This document shows positions 55,946 to 64,000 of a stretch of DNA of 64,000 nt, piece by piece. The notes beneath the pieces are model-generated. The model was not told the origin of the DNA and ran no database searches. It saw nothing but the letters and a program-made list of their open reading frames with translations. Made by a program: the position numbers and the translations under genes. This DNA comes from Borreliella afzelii. GTDB lineage: Bacteria > Spirochaetota > Spirochaetia > Borreliales > Borreliaceae. Where the stretch lies: positions 310,001 to 374,000 of the forward strand of contig NZ_JACHGM010000001.1 of the NCBI RefSeq assembly GCF_014202295.1, written 5' to 3'. The first letter of the stretch is position 1. The number at the start of each line of letters is the position of its first letter.

Positions 55946-57749
55946 AAATATTTATTTTTTGCGCAATTTTGTCAAATCTTAATAAAAGATTAAGGGTCTT
56001 TTTTTTCTTAGGCGTTGCTTTAATAACCAAAATTTTACTCAAAGGATAATACCTCCAACCATCAGAATATGTGTAAAACTTATAATCTGTAAACCAATCA
56101 ATTTCTCTAAATCTAACTAAAGTTGGGTTTAAAATATTCCCAAAAAATATATAGCTTGAACAATTAATTTCCTGATCAAAATCAACTATAACTTTGGTAT
56201 CAGTAACTTCACGATTCAAAGCCTTAGACGCAGAATATATCCATCTGTTAGATCCATTCTTAACAATAAAGATAAATTGAGGCATGTATTGATTATCAAT
56301 AATATCAGAATAATAGCTTTCATAAGGAATTCCTTTGGCATAATCACTCATTAAAGAATAATAAATCACATTAAATGAAAGCTTTAATATTAAATTATCT
56401 TTCAAATAAGATGCTATTCTTTTAAGAACCCCAGCAATCTTTAATGCATACTCAACAACATCAGATGAATTATTATTATTTAAAATATATACTTTTCCTT
56501 CGTCTGTAACATCAAATAAAGTGAATATAAATTTATAAAGCTCCTTTTTAAAAGTTGAATAAATAAAATCATCATTGCTAATCTTAAGAAAAGTAAGATA
56601 ATTAGAGAGAATGTTATAGGTTTGGCTAAAATCAAATTTAGAACTTAATATTTTTTTAGGATCTTTGAGAAGATTTAAAGCATCGTTTAATTTAGAACCG
56701 TTTTCTGATAAAAAAATTTTTTCCAAAAGACGAGAATCCTCTTTTAAATAAACCATAAGTTTGTCTTTCTCAAGAGAATCAATAAAAGTTTTATTTCTTG
56801 ATAAATAAGAAAAAAATTTGTCGATTTGATCTGAATTAGAATAATAATTTAAACTTAAATAAGTAAGTTTATGTTCATTTTTAGCTAATAAAGAATCTAA
56901 TTTTAAAAATATTGATTCGTGATTTCCTCTAATCAAAGATTCTGCTAAAAAGCAAACCATTAGATTTTCATCAAAGTTATAAGTACCATATTTAAGCCAT
57001 CCTCCCTTGGAAACATTAAAATTAACAGGATTGTTCCAAGAATCATAAGCACTTTGTCTAAAATTATTTAAAGTATCATTAAAAATTTTATTATCCACCT
57101 CTTTAATTTTTGAATGCATAATAGAATAATCTAAGATATTACTTTGATTGCCCTCTATAATGGAATTTGGAATACTTTTCTTTGGTGAATCGATATAAAT
57201 AGCATTACCAATTCTAAATGTTGCTTGAGGAGAAATTAAAATATCTTTTTCTCTTATTTTTACATTTTCTCCTAAAAAAACTTTATATTCTAAATTTTCT
57301 CCTTGTCTTATTGAAATATTAGGCTTATCTAATAAAACTTCATAGTGCTCTTCAACTTCATAGCTTAACAAAAAACTCTTAGAAAGATTTGATTCAATGC
57401 TAAAATTATTTTCTGAATCAAACAAAAATCCTAGAAAAATATTATTCTCAAAATAAACATAAATACCTGCGTCTTGCACTTTATAAGAGATGGGTAAAAG
57501 ATTTAATTCTGTTTCTAAAACAACAAGCGGATTAAGTTTGGACAAAAGTATCCTAAGTCCCCTAACATTAACAACAATATCATTTAAAATATATTCACTA
57601 TTTTCAACCTTATTATTTACTTCTAATTTTACATCTTTTAAAAAAAAAATATTTAAGTTTAAATTCCTAAATTGTAAAAAAATAACGACAAATAATGTTA
57701 AAGCACCAAGCAATAAATTAAAAGCTCCTGCCCTTAAAAACCCTTTCAT
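55938..57749 (-). CDS. Large envelope protein with one N-terminal membrane helix, unknown
   Basis: This 603-aa protein has a single membrane helix (about 8-28), then a mostly beta region to about 200 (NIVVNVRGLRILLS, VYFENNIFLGFLFD, NISIRQGENLEYKVFLGENV) and a helical middle. A C-terminal beta part follows (MPQFIFIVKNGSNRWIYSAS, LVRFREIDWFTDYKFYTYSD, ILVIKATPKKKKTL). It probably lies in the periplasm. I recognise no family. There is no Shine-Dalgarno sequence. A TTGATA-17-TAGAAT promoter ends six bases before the ATG, so the mRNA may be leaderless. It is co-transcribed with coaX. Confidence 0.85.
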   Translation of the reverse strand: MKGFLRAGAFNLLLGALTLFVVIFLQFRNLNLNIFFLKDVKLEVNNKVENSEYILNDIVVNVRGLRILLSKLNPLVVLETELNLLPISYKVQDAGIYVYFENNIFLGFLFDSENNFSIESNLSKSFLLSYEVEEHYEVLLDKPNISIRQGENLEYKVFLGENVKIREKDILISPQATFRIGNAIYIDSPKKSIPNSIIEGNQSNILDYSIMHSKIKEVDNKIFNDTLNNFRQSAYDSWNNPVNFNVSKGGWLKYGTYNFDENLMVCFLAESLIRGNHESIFLKLDSLLAKNEHKLTYLSLNYYSNSDQIDKFFSYLSRNKTFIDSLEKDKLMVYLKEDSRLLEKIFLSENGSKLNDALNLLKDPKKILSSKFDFSQTYNILSNYLTFLKISNDDFIYSTFKKELYKFIFTLFDVTDEGKVYILNNNNSSDVVEYALKIAGVLKRIASYLKDNLILKLSFNVIYYSLMSDYAKGIPYESYYSDIIDNQYMPQFIFIVKNGSNRWIYSASKALNREVTDTKVIVDFDQEINCSSYIFFGNILNPTLVRFREIDWFTDYKFYTYSDGWRYYPLSKILVIKATPKKKKTLNLLLRFDKIAQKINIYE

Positions 57750-57755
57750 ATGATG

Positions 57756-57784
57756 ATTCTAATCATAAAAAATCAAAATATCAA
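57756..57784 (-). promoter_or_regulatory. Promoter of the 603-aa gene, likely leaderless
   Basis: On the minus strand TTGATA (57779-57784), 17 bases, TAGAAT (57756-57761), then six bases to the ATG. The predicted start point is the A of the ATG. The divergent gene at 57854 may use TTGCAT (57791-57796) and TAAAAT (57814-57819), also 17 bases apart. Confidence 0.6.
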
Positions 57785-57853
57785 TATTGATTGCATAAAA
57801 ACAAAAAAAATAATAAAATGTATAGGTTGGCTAGTTGAATAGGAGTAAAATAT

Positions 57854-58276
57854 ATGAAAATTCCTAAAAATTATATTCCAGGAACAAATCCTTATAAGTC
57901 TCTACCTAAAAAACCTGTTATTGAAAACAAGAAAAAAATTACTAAAAAACAAGAACAAATTAATTCAGAAATTATGAAATCTCAAGAGCGTATTTTAAAG
58001 TTATATATGAGACGCCTGCAAAAAAAAGATCAAATAACTCTTCAAAATTTTATTCTAGAAGGGCATAAGGTTGGTTCCAAAATTTTCAACAATTTGCCAA
58101 AAACACTAAAAGAAATAATAACTTTAATGAACATAGAATCGTTAAAAGTGCTAAAAAAAAATACAAAAAATCCAATTAAAATACTTTACATAAAATTTTC
58201 AAGCTGGACCTTAAACAAGCTAATCAAAACGCTCAACATTGAATCTAATAACAATAAAACTGCAAAACATAAATAA
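57854..58276 (+). CDS. Small basic protein, unknown
   Basis: This 140-aa protein starts at ATG after AGGAG. It is lysine-rich, with a helical middle (TKKQEQINSEIMKSQERILK, LYMRRLQKK) and no signal peptide, membrane segment or known motif. The charge would allow nucleic-acid or membrane-surface binding, but that is only a guess. It is divergent from the 603-aa gene and convergent with the phosphatase gene that follows. Confidence 0.75.
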   Translation: MKIPKNYIPGTNPYKSLPKKPVIENKKKITKKQEQINSEIMKSQERILKLYMRRLQKKDQITLQNFILEGHKVGSKIFNNLPKTLKEIITLMNIESLKVLKKNTKNPIKILYIKFSSWTLNKLIKTLNIESNNNKTAKHK

Positions 58277-58302
58277 TAATTTTCAAATTCTTTTAAAATC
58301 CC

Positions 58303-59157
58303 TTACTTATTAATTTTTTTATTTGCTACTTTTCTTACAGTGTCTATTGTTGATTTATTATCAGAATAAATAAAAAAATCTTTCAAGGACCATCTTTTAT
58401 GATTATTAGGCTCTAAAATGTACATTGAATCTAAGATATCTAATGTCATTTTATTGCCACAATAAAATTCACCAACCATGCCTAATTTACTCCCAATAGC
58501 TAAACACGCTGCAATATCCCAAAGTCCAACAAAAGAAAAATAAGCCTTATAAGAACCTGTAAAAAGTTTGGCAAAAGAATAAACACAAGAGCCATTACTA
58601 TGAATATGAGAAGAAACATTAAGATTAAATGACCTTATAATAGACTTTGAAACTGCAAGCAAACTTTGGATATTATAGGGTTCAGAATTGGCAAAAATAA
58701 ACTTATTAAAATCCTTTCTTAAAGGATAGCTACCAATGTTTTTTTTAGCATAAAATACACTATCGTTAGAAGTAATAAAAAACTCACCGCTTAAAGGAAG
58801 AGAAATAGCACCTTCACTAATTTTACCACCACTAGCACACGCTAGTGATATTCCATATGAAGGAAGGCCTGCTGCAAAAGAAGAAGTTCCATCAATCGGA
58901 TCAATAATAAAAGTATTCTCTGAGATTAACGCATTTTTAATATACTCTTCTGTATAAGTAGATATTGTCTCTTCCCCAATAACAAAATTACCAGACTTTT
59001 TAATTTCTTTGAATAAGAATTGCTCAATCTGCTTATCAACCTGAGTTACAATAGATCCATCAGATTTAAAATCTACACTTAATTTAGAACAACCACTTAA
59101 TGCAAGCCTAGTTGACTCATTTAACAAAAATATAATTTTTTCGAAATCCCAATCCAT
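58303..59157 (-). CDS. Inositol monophosphatase family enzyme
   Basis: This 284-aa protein is a metal-dependent sugar phosphatase. The metal-site motifs are GEETIS (first glutamate), DPIDGTSSFAAGLPSYGISL and the closing GLWDIAACLAIGSKLG. The members of this family act on inositol phosphate, fructose 1,6-bisphosphate or PAP, and the sequence alone does not choose between them. The ribosome site is weak (GAG six bases before ATG). Confidence 0.92.
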   Translation of the reverse strand: MDWDFEKIIFLLNESTRLALSGCSKLSVDFKSDGSIVTQVDKQIEQFLFKEIKKSGNFVIGEETISTYTEEYIKNALISENTFIIDPIDGTSSFAAGLPSYGISLACASGGKISEGAISLPLSGEFFITSNDSVFYAKKNIGSYPLRKDFNKFIFANSEPYNIQSLLAVSKSIIRSFNLNVSSHIHSNGSCVYSFAKLFTGSYKAYFSFVGLWDIAACLAIGSKLGMVGEFYCGNKMTLDILDSMYILEPNNHKRWSLKDFFIYSDNKSTIDTVRKVANKKINK

Positions 59158-59210
59158 TTTTATCTCGATTCTTTAACTAAGCATAGTATAAAAATAATAA
59201 ATATCCATAC

Positions 59211-59418
59211 TCACATTTTTTTATTCTCAATCTCATAGACTCCATTAAATAGTAAAAAATGAGAAAATTTATCAAACACAAATTCTTTTTCCTCCACAGA
59301 TACATATAGTTCCCAATTTCAAGAGCAATGTCCTTTGATTTAAGTTTCAAAATCCTATTAGAATTAAAACAATAGCTAAAGTGAAGCTTAGATTAAATTT
59401 CATATTTCTAATTTTCAT
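59211..59418 (-). pseudogene. Frameshifted relic of a small exported protein
   Basis: From ATG 59418, preceded by GAGGG, the frame reads MKIRNMKFNLSFTLAIVLIL-IGF and stops, a typical signal peptide. Shifting one frame continues as ILKLKSKDIALEIGN, and shifting again gives ELYVSVEEKEFVFDKF then SHFLLFNGVYEIENKKM and a stop at 59211-59213. The three pieces join into one plausible protein of about 70 residues with two single-base shifts. A real pseudogene or sequencing errors could both explain it. Confidence 0.5.
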
Positions 59419-59640
59419 ATTCAAACCCTCATACCATAATGTAATACACATATCACTTCTAAATTCAATAAATAATTATTAACATAATTTAATACTTCAA
59501 AAGAACTTATGTTGTACCAACCGTCATAACATAAAAATTAATAATATTGATACATTAAGCAACAAAAAAGTGGCTCCATACCATGACCAGATATTCTATT
59601 AAATAGATTTTAAATACTTTTGTTGTTATCAATCTTTAAT

Positions 59641-59823
59641 TCACTTCTTTTTAATAAAATTTTTAATTTTAGCATCCAATCTTAAAAAATACAGACTCTT
59701 TAAACAATAATCAATTTTCTCTTCAACAAATGCTTTAACAATATTATTGTCGTCTATTTTAAATACAACAATAATGAATATCTTTTCTAAAAGAATATTC
59801 CTTTTAAAAAACTTGAACAACAC
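59641..59823 (-). CDS. Doubtful 60-codon gene
   Basis: The frame begins at GTG 59823 (TTG next) without a ribosome site and encodes a hydrophobic first part (IFIIVVFKI) followed by DDNNIVKAFVEEKIDYCLKS and a basic end. The second half looks like the C-terminus of a real protein, so it may be a leftover of a longer gene. Unknown function. Confidence 0.3.
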   Translation of the reverse strand: MLFKFFKRNILLEKIFIIVVFKIDDNNIVKAFVEEKIDYCLKSLYFLRLDAKIKNFIKKK

Positions 59824-60062
59824 TTTAATAGATTAAAAACTAAATTAATTTCATTTTTAAAAATTAAATACCCTATAATTTTTCACTATAAACAACATTG
59901 TGAGATTGAAATTCTATTACTTTTTAAAATTGTAATGTTTTTATCCTTAAACATATTAAATAACATTAAATCTCTAATTTTCTCCGTAAAAATCCGTAAA
60001 AAATATTATCAATAAAATTTTTTAAAAAAGAGAATTTAAAAAACTAAGCCTTACCCATAATT

Positions 60063-61601
60063 TCAAACCATATTATTTAAAATAGGAATTGAAAGTTCAA
60101 AACCAAAAGTTTTTTTAGAAACTTTAACTATAGGAGCTCCTTGTCTTCTTTTGTATTCATTTTTAAAATAAAGATTTAAAACTTTATCAACTATACTTTT
60201 TTCAAAATAAAGATAAATTGAATCTACAGATTCATTGTCAATTAAATATCTATTTAAAATAATATCAAGAACTTCATATTTTGGAAGATAATCACTATCT
60301 TTTTGATCAAACCTTAACTCAGCTGAAGGCTCTTTTAAAATAATATTAATAGGAATAATACATTGGTCAAACTTTGCATTAATGTACTTTACAAGATCAT
60401 AAACCTCCGTCTTAAAAAGATCTCCAATCAAAGCAAGCCCCCCACAAGTATCCCCATAAAGAGTACAATAACCAACCGCAATCTCGCTTTTATTGCCAGT
60501 ATTTAAAAGTAAAGAATTTTGAGAATTACTATAAGACATTAATAAAAGCCCCCTTAACCGAGCTTGTAAATTTTCTCCAGTAACGCCTTTAACATCAAAA
60601 TGGGATTCAAAAGATCTACTACTTGCCTCAAACAGATCTTTTATTGGCATTTCAATTAATTTAAACCCTAATTTTCTAGAAAGCTCTTTAGCATCAGAAA
60701 TAGAACCTTCTGATGAAAATTTACTGGGCATGGAAATTCCAACAACATTCTCAGCGCCCAAAGCAAAACATGCAAGACACGCAACAAGAGCAGAATCAAT
60801 ACCCCCAGATAACCCCAAATGCACTTTAGAAAATCCCGAAAAACAAACATATTCTCTTAAAACAAGAGATATTGCTAAAATAATTTTTTCAAAAAGCTCA
60901 TTACATGTATCAAATTTTAAATCTTGAAATGAATCATTAGATATGAAATCAAACTCAAATCCTTTAGCTTGTTTTAGCTTACCAAAGCTATTAATAAAAA
61001 AACTACACCCATCATAAACTGCAGAATCTTCAGCTCCATAAAAATTTGAATAAACAATATCCAGATTATTCTCAACAGCAACTCTTTCAAAGAATTTTAA
61101 CCTAAGATTATTCTTTTCCTTAGTGAAATAAGATTTGGATGGTATTATTAAATACTGAGCCTTTTTTAAATTCTCGCCAAATTTGGGAATTAATTCTTTA
61201 AAAAGCAAAGCATCCTCAAAATTTAATACAGCAAATACATTCTCCTTATAAGTAAAAAACCCGGGTGAATTGCATTGTGATACAGTTAGAATAACTTTAT
61301 GATCACTGATGACAGAAATAATATCTACAAATTTGCCATCCTTATAAACACTGTGCCCAAAAATAATTAAAGTTCTATCATCAACCTGTTCTCTTATAAA
61401 TTCAATGCACTTACATATATTTTGAGAATATTTAGAATGCCCAAACAACTCGCTATACTTAGTATGATCTAAAAACATAGAAGGAAAAACTAAAACGTCT
61501 GAACCCCTTAACAAGGCTTCATTATAATTAATTTTAAAATCTTCAAGACATTTATCAAAATCTAAACCTCTATATTTCGTTTGAGCAATACTTATTTTCA
61601 T
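60063..61601 (-). CDS. nadE: NAD synthetase with inactive glutaminase-like domain
   Basis: NadE turns deamido-NAD into NAD. The 512-aa protein has the two-domain layout of glutamine-dependent enzymes. The C-terminal synthetase is intact (LGLSGGIDSALVACLA, MPSKFSSEGSISDA, LLNTGNKSEIAVGYCTLYGD, FKTEVYDL). In the N-terminal nitrilase-fold domain all three catalytic residues are changed: VFPS (S41 for Glu), VSQCN (Q109 for Lys) and LNFED (N127 for Cys). So it should use free ammonia. There is no Shine-Dalgarno sequence, and a promoter ends six bases before ATG. Confidence 0.95.
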   Translation of the reverse strand: MKISIAQTKYRGLDFDKCLEDFKINYNEALLRGSDVLVFPSMFLDHTKYSELFGHSKYSQNICKCIEFIREQVDDRTLIIFGHSVYKDGKFVDIISVISDHKVILTVSQCNSPGFFTYKENVFAVLNFEDALLFKELIPKFGENLKKAQYLIIPSKSYFTKEKNNLRLKFFERVAVENNLDIVYSNFYGAEDSAVYDGCSFFINSFGKLKQAKGFEFDFISNDSFQDLKFDTCNELFEKIILAISLVLREYVCFSGFSKVHLGLSGGIDSALVACLACFALGAENVVGISMPSKFSSEGSISDAKELSRKLGFKLIEMPIKDLFEASSRSFESHFDVKGVTGENLQARLRGLLLMSYSNSQNSLLLNTGNKSEIAVGYCTLYGDTCGGLALIGDLFKTEVYDLVKYINAKFDQCIIPINIILKEPSAELRFDQKDSDYLPKYEVLDIILNRYLIDNESVDSIYLYFEKSIVDKVLNLYFKNEYKRRQGAPIVKVSKKTFGFELSIPILNNMV

Positions 61602-61607
61602 AGGTAA

Positions 61608-61636
61608 ATGATAAGCAATAATACATTAAATTACAA
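61608..61636 (-). promoter_or_regulatory. nadE promoter, likely leaderless
   Basis: On the minus strand TTGTAA (61631-61636), 17 bases, TATCAT (61608-61613), then six bases to the ATG of nadE. The predicted start point falls on the ATG itself. Confidence 0.6.
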
Positions 61637-61929
61637 CAAAAAAAATTAATGGCTTTGCAACCAATACTCACCCATATTTTAATAACACCTTAAAATTAAG
61701 GATATCTATCAACACACTAAAACAAACAAAATCAAAAAATGATATTGAAAACATTCTGATAAATAAAAAAATTAAAATTTTTTTATTTTGACAAAAAAAT
61801 ACACACCAACATTTTGCTAAATAGAAATCTGTATCAATACAACACTATTACTAAAAGCTTAAGAAAAATATATATCTTGCAAATGCTCAAAATGAATCAA
61901 TTTTAGTAAATTTCAAGAAAGAAAAAAAT

Positions 61930-61958
61930 TTGTAAAATATTTTTTTTAAAGATAAAAT
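61930..61958 (+). promoter_or_regulatory. grpE-dnaK promoter candidate
   Basis: TTGTAA (61930-61935), 17 bases, TAAAAT (61953-61958). The start point would be near 61965, leaving a leader of about 14 bases that carries AAGGAGG. It looks like a normal housekeeping promoter rather than a special heat-shock one. Confidence 0.55.
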
Positions 61959-61978
61959 GCTTTATCAAAGGAGGAAAA

Positions 61979-62542
61979 ATGGAAAAAAAAGAAACTAAAA
62001 ACGAAACTGAAAAAACCAACAAGCAAGATAACAAAAATACAAAATCTCAAAAAAAAGAAAACTTGAATTTGGTAAATTCTGATAAAAAAATTACCGAACT
62101 TGAAAATGAAATCTCCAATCTTAAAGATTTGTATTTAAGAAAACAAGCAGAATTTGAAAACTTCAGAAAAAGATTAGAAAAAGAAAAAGATAATTTTGTT
62201 AAATTTGCAAATGAAACCATAATGAAAGATGTTGTTAATTTTCTTGATAACCTAGAGAGGGCTATTAACTCTTCAAAAAAATCTAAAGATTTTGACAACC
62301 TATTAACAGGAATCAGTATGATTGAAAATGAAATACTATCAATCTTTGATAAAAAATATAATTTAAAAAAATTTGGAGAAAATGGCGAAAATTTTGATCC
62401 AAGCCGTCATGAAGCAATAAGCATTGAAGAGAAAGAAGATCTTAAAAATCCAGAAATAGTAGAAGTATACCAAAAAGGATATTGCTACAACGACAGAATA
62501 TTAAGAACAGCAAAAGTTAAAGTTGCTCAAAGTAAAAATTAA
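61979..62542 (+). CDS. grpE: GrpE nucleotide exchange factor
   Basis: GrpE releases ADP from DnaK. The 187-aa protein has a charged, disordered first 35 residues, a long coiled coil ([36 protein letters not shown]) and the C-terminal beta domain ([34 protein letters not shown]). The key DPxxHEA and GY...dRvLRpA-type motifs are present. AAGGAGG precedes ATG. It lies 23 bases before dnaK. Confidence 0.96.
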   Translation: MEKKETKNETEKTNKQDNKNTKSQKKENLNLVNSDKKITELENEISNLKDLYLRKQAEFENFRKRLEKEKDNFVKFANETIMKDVVNFLDNLERAINSSKKSKDFDNLLTGISMIENEILSIFDKKYNLKKFGENGENFDPSRHEAISIEEKEDLKNPEIVEVYQKGYCYNDRILRTAKVKVAQSKN

Positions 62543-62565
62543 TTAGAAAAGAGGAGGTTTATAAT

Positions 62566-64000
62566 ATGGGCAAAATAATAGGTATTGACCTAGGCACAAC
62601 AAATTCATGCGTAGCTATAATGGAGCATGGAAAACCAGTCGTAATACAAAATTCAGAGGGAGGAAGAACTACTCCATCTATTGTTGCCTACACAAATAAA
62701 GGCGAAAGGCTTGTGGGGCAAGTCGCAAAAAACCAAATGGTTACAAACCCCGAAAACACAATTTATTCTATTAAAAGATTTATGGGAAGAAGATTTGAAG
62801 AGGTTGCAAGCGAAATAAAAATGGTTCCTTATAAAATAGAAAAGGGACTAAATGGCGATGCACGAGTAAACATTTCTAATATAAAAAAGCAAATGTCGCC
62901 GCCTGAGATCTCAGCAGCAACTCTTACAAAAATGAAAGAAACAGCAGAAGCTTACTTAGGTGAAAAAGTTACAGAAGCTGTCATTACAGTTCCTGCTTAC
63001 TTTAACGATGCTCAAAGACAAGCTACAAAAGATGCTGGTAAAATAGCAGGCCTTGAAGTGAAAAGAATTGTTAACGAACCAACTGCTGCTGCTCTTGCTT
63101 ATGGAATTGAAAAAAAACACGAAGAGATTGTTGCTGTTTACGATCTTGGTGGGGGAACATTTGACATTTCAATATTGGAACTTGGAGATGGTGTTTTTGA
63201 AGTAAAGTCAACCAATGGAGATACACATCTTGGAGGTGACAATTTTGATGATGAGATAATAAAGCATTTAATTTCGGAATTCAAAAAAGAAAGCGCTATT
63301 GATTTATCAAACGATAAAATGGCTCTTCAAAGACTAAAAGAGGCAGCTGAAAAAGCTAAAATAGAACTTTCAGGCGCTCAAGAAGCTTCAATAAATCTTC
63401 CATTTATTACAGCAGATGCAAACGGTCCAAAACACTTACAATATACTCTAACAAGAGCAAAATTCGAACAAATGGTAGACCATTTAGTTCAAAAAACAAA
63501 AGAACCATGCCTTAAAGCTATTAAAGATGCTGGACTTAAAGCTTCTGACATTAATGAAGTAATACTTGTAGGCGGATCAACAAGAATTCCTGCTATTCAA
63601 AAAATTGTAAAAGATATATTCGGACAAGATCCTAACAAAGGAGTAAATCCAGATGAAGCTGTAGCAATTGGAGCTGCTATTCAGGGTGGTATTTTAACCG
63701 GAGAAACTAAAGATATGGTACTCCTTGACGTTACTCCACTCTCACTAGGAATAGAAACGCTAGGTGGTGTAATGACCAAACTTATTGAAAGAAACACTAC
63801 AATTCCTACAAAAAAAAGTCAAGTATTCTCAACAGCCGCTGACAATCAAACCTCTGTTGATATTAAGGTTCTTCAAGGTGAACGTGAAATGGCAGCACAA
63901 AATAGAATACTTGGTAATTTTATACTTGATGGAATACCAGCAGCACCAAGAGGAGTGCCTCAAATTGAAGTTAGCTTTGACATTGACGCTAATGGAATAG
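62566..64000 (+). CDS. dnaK: Chaperone DnaK, cut by window edge
   Basis: This is the Hsp70 chaperone; 478 codons are present out of roughly 635. It begins [20 protein letters not shown] after GAGGAGG. The ATPase motifs are all present: [55 protein letters not shown]. The substrate-binding domain starts at [14 protein letters not shown] and is incomplete. The frame is open at the right edge. Confidence 0.98.
   Translation, partial: MGKIIGIDLGTTNSCVAIMEHGKPVVIQNSEGGRTTPSIVAYTNKGERLVGQVAKNQMVTNPENTIYSIKRFMGRRFEEVASEIKMVPYKIEKGLNGDARVNISNIKKQMSPPEISAATLTKMKETAEAYLGEKVTEAVITVPAYFNDAQRQATKDAGKIAGLEVKRIVNEPTAAALAYGIEKKHEEIVAVYDLGGGTFDISILELGDGVFEVKSTNGDTHLGGDNFDDEIIKHLISEFKKESAIDLSNDKMALQRLKEAAEKAKIELSGAQEASINLPFITADANGPKHLQYTLTRAKFEQMVDHLVQKTKEPCLKAIKDAGLKASDINEVILVGGSTRIPAIQKIVKDIFGQDPNKGVNPDEAVAIGAAIQGGILTGETKDMVLLDVTPLSLGIETLGGVMTKLIERNTTIPTKKSQVFSTAADNQTSVDIKVLQGEREMAAQNRILGNFILDGIPAAPRGVPQIEVSFDIDANGI

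Larger units (their letters stand above)
59158..60062. other. Gene-poor interval of about 900 bases
   Basis: Between the phosphatase gene and nadE no intact gene of normal quality is visible. It holds a frameshifted small exported-protein relic (59211-59418), a 60-codon frame of doubtful status (59641-59823) and otherwise very AT-rich sequence with many stops. On the minus strand a 38-codon open stretch (about 59427-59540) lacks a start. This reads as a decaying region. Confidence 0.7.
61602..61978. other. Divergent regulatory interval between nadE and grpE
   Basis: 377 bases, AT-rich, no gene. It holds the nadE promoter at one end and the grpE promoter at the other. An orphan TTGACA lies at 61788-61793 without a good -10. 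An AAAAAAATT/AATTTTTTT symmetric stretch lies near 61768-61786. I see no CIRCE element (TTAGCACTC...GAGTGCTAA), so HrcA-type control is not indicated here. Confidence 0.7.

Noticed and set aside
59427..59540. 38-codon open stretch on the minus strand
   Set aside because: No start codon or ribosome site and no recognisable motif, so it is mentioned only as part of the decayed interval.
61788..61793. Perfect TTGACA upstream of grpE
   Set aside because: No -10 hexamer at 16-18 bases. The closer TTGTAA-17-TAAAAT pair is a better promoter.
61602..61978. CIRCE heat-shock element before grpE-dnaK
   Set aside because: No TTAGCACTC...GAGTGCTAA inverted repeat is present in the gap. Only housekeeping-type hexamers are visible.

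Overview
The window is a 64 kb piece of AT-rich spirochaete chromosome. Gene content and order match the Lyme-disease Borreliella (Borrelia burgdorferi sensu lato) from dnaE at the left edge to grpE-dnaK at the right edge. From memory this is the BB0579-BB0518 stretch of strain B31, shown in the reverse of its usual numbering. The identification rests on the order dnaE-mcp-pyrG, pyrH-tRNA-Leu, the cheW-STAS-cheA-cheB-cheY run, gnd/htpG, crr-ptsI-ptsH, ligA, cheY-fliS-polA-coaE, fusA, the tRNA-Lys/Lys/Glu group, nadE and grpE-dnaK. I see no plasmid genes, insertion sequences, prophage or CRISPR. Both edge genes are cut: dnaE lacks its C-terminal part and dnaK its last part.

Layout. 1-9.5 kb: dnaE, a soluble chemoreceptor, a nuclease-like unknown, CTP synthase, a two-gene ABC transporter, a glycosyltransferase, UMP kinase and tRNA-Leu. 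9.7-16.2 kb: a compact chemotaxis operon on the minus strand (cheW, a STAS protein, cheA, cheB, a large receptor-like protein, cheY). 16.3-18.3 kb: three related small exported, probably beta-barrel proteins. 18.3-24.3 kb: 6-phosphogluconate dehydrogenase, HtpG and the general PTS proteins. 24.4-27.6 kb: three overlapping genes with no obvious name that I read as a decayed molybdenum-hydroxylase (xanthine dehydrogenase type) complex. 27.9-41.4 kb: a coiled-coil exported protein, DNA ligase, a second CheY with FliS and a FlgN-like helical protein, PolA, CoaE, a SPOR-domain protein, a FGGY kinase, PRPP synthetase and small envelope proteins. 41.7-46 kb: EF-G, a BI-1 family membrane protein, a bactofilin, a TPR protein and three tRNAs. 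46-59 kb: an M16 protease lipoprotein, ExoA, a metallo-hydrolase, an esterase-like membrane protein, a glucosaminidase, a DUF2400 protein, an aldo-keto reductase, type III pantothenate kinase, two unknowns and an inositol-monophosphatase family enzyme. 59.2-60.1 kb: a gene-poor stretch with a frameshifted relic. 60-64 kb: nadE diverging from grpE-dnaK.

The genes support motility signalling (cheW/A/B/Y, a receptor, FliS), CoA synthesis (coaX, coaE), nucleotide salvage and conversion (pyrG, pyrH, prs), NAD synthesis, PTS phosphotransfer, DNA replication and repair, and envelope biogenesis. Several proteins look like members of known families that have lost active-site residues: the FAD and molybdopterin subunits of the hydroxylase relic, the glutaminase half of NadE, the receiver half of CheB, and an alpha/beta hydrolase without its serine. 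A second theme is promoters placed so that transcription would begin at or next to the start codon of genes that have no Shine-Dalgarno sequence (mcp, ligA, the 603-aa gene at 55.9-57.7 kb, nadE, perhaps cheB).
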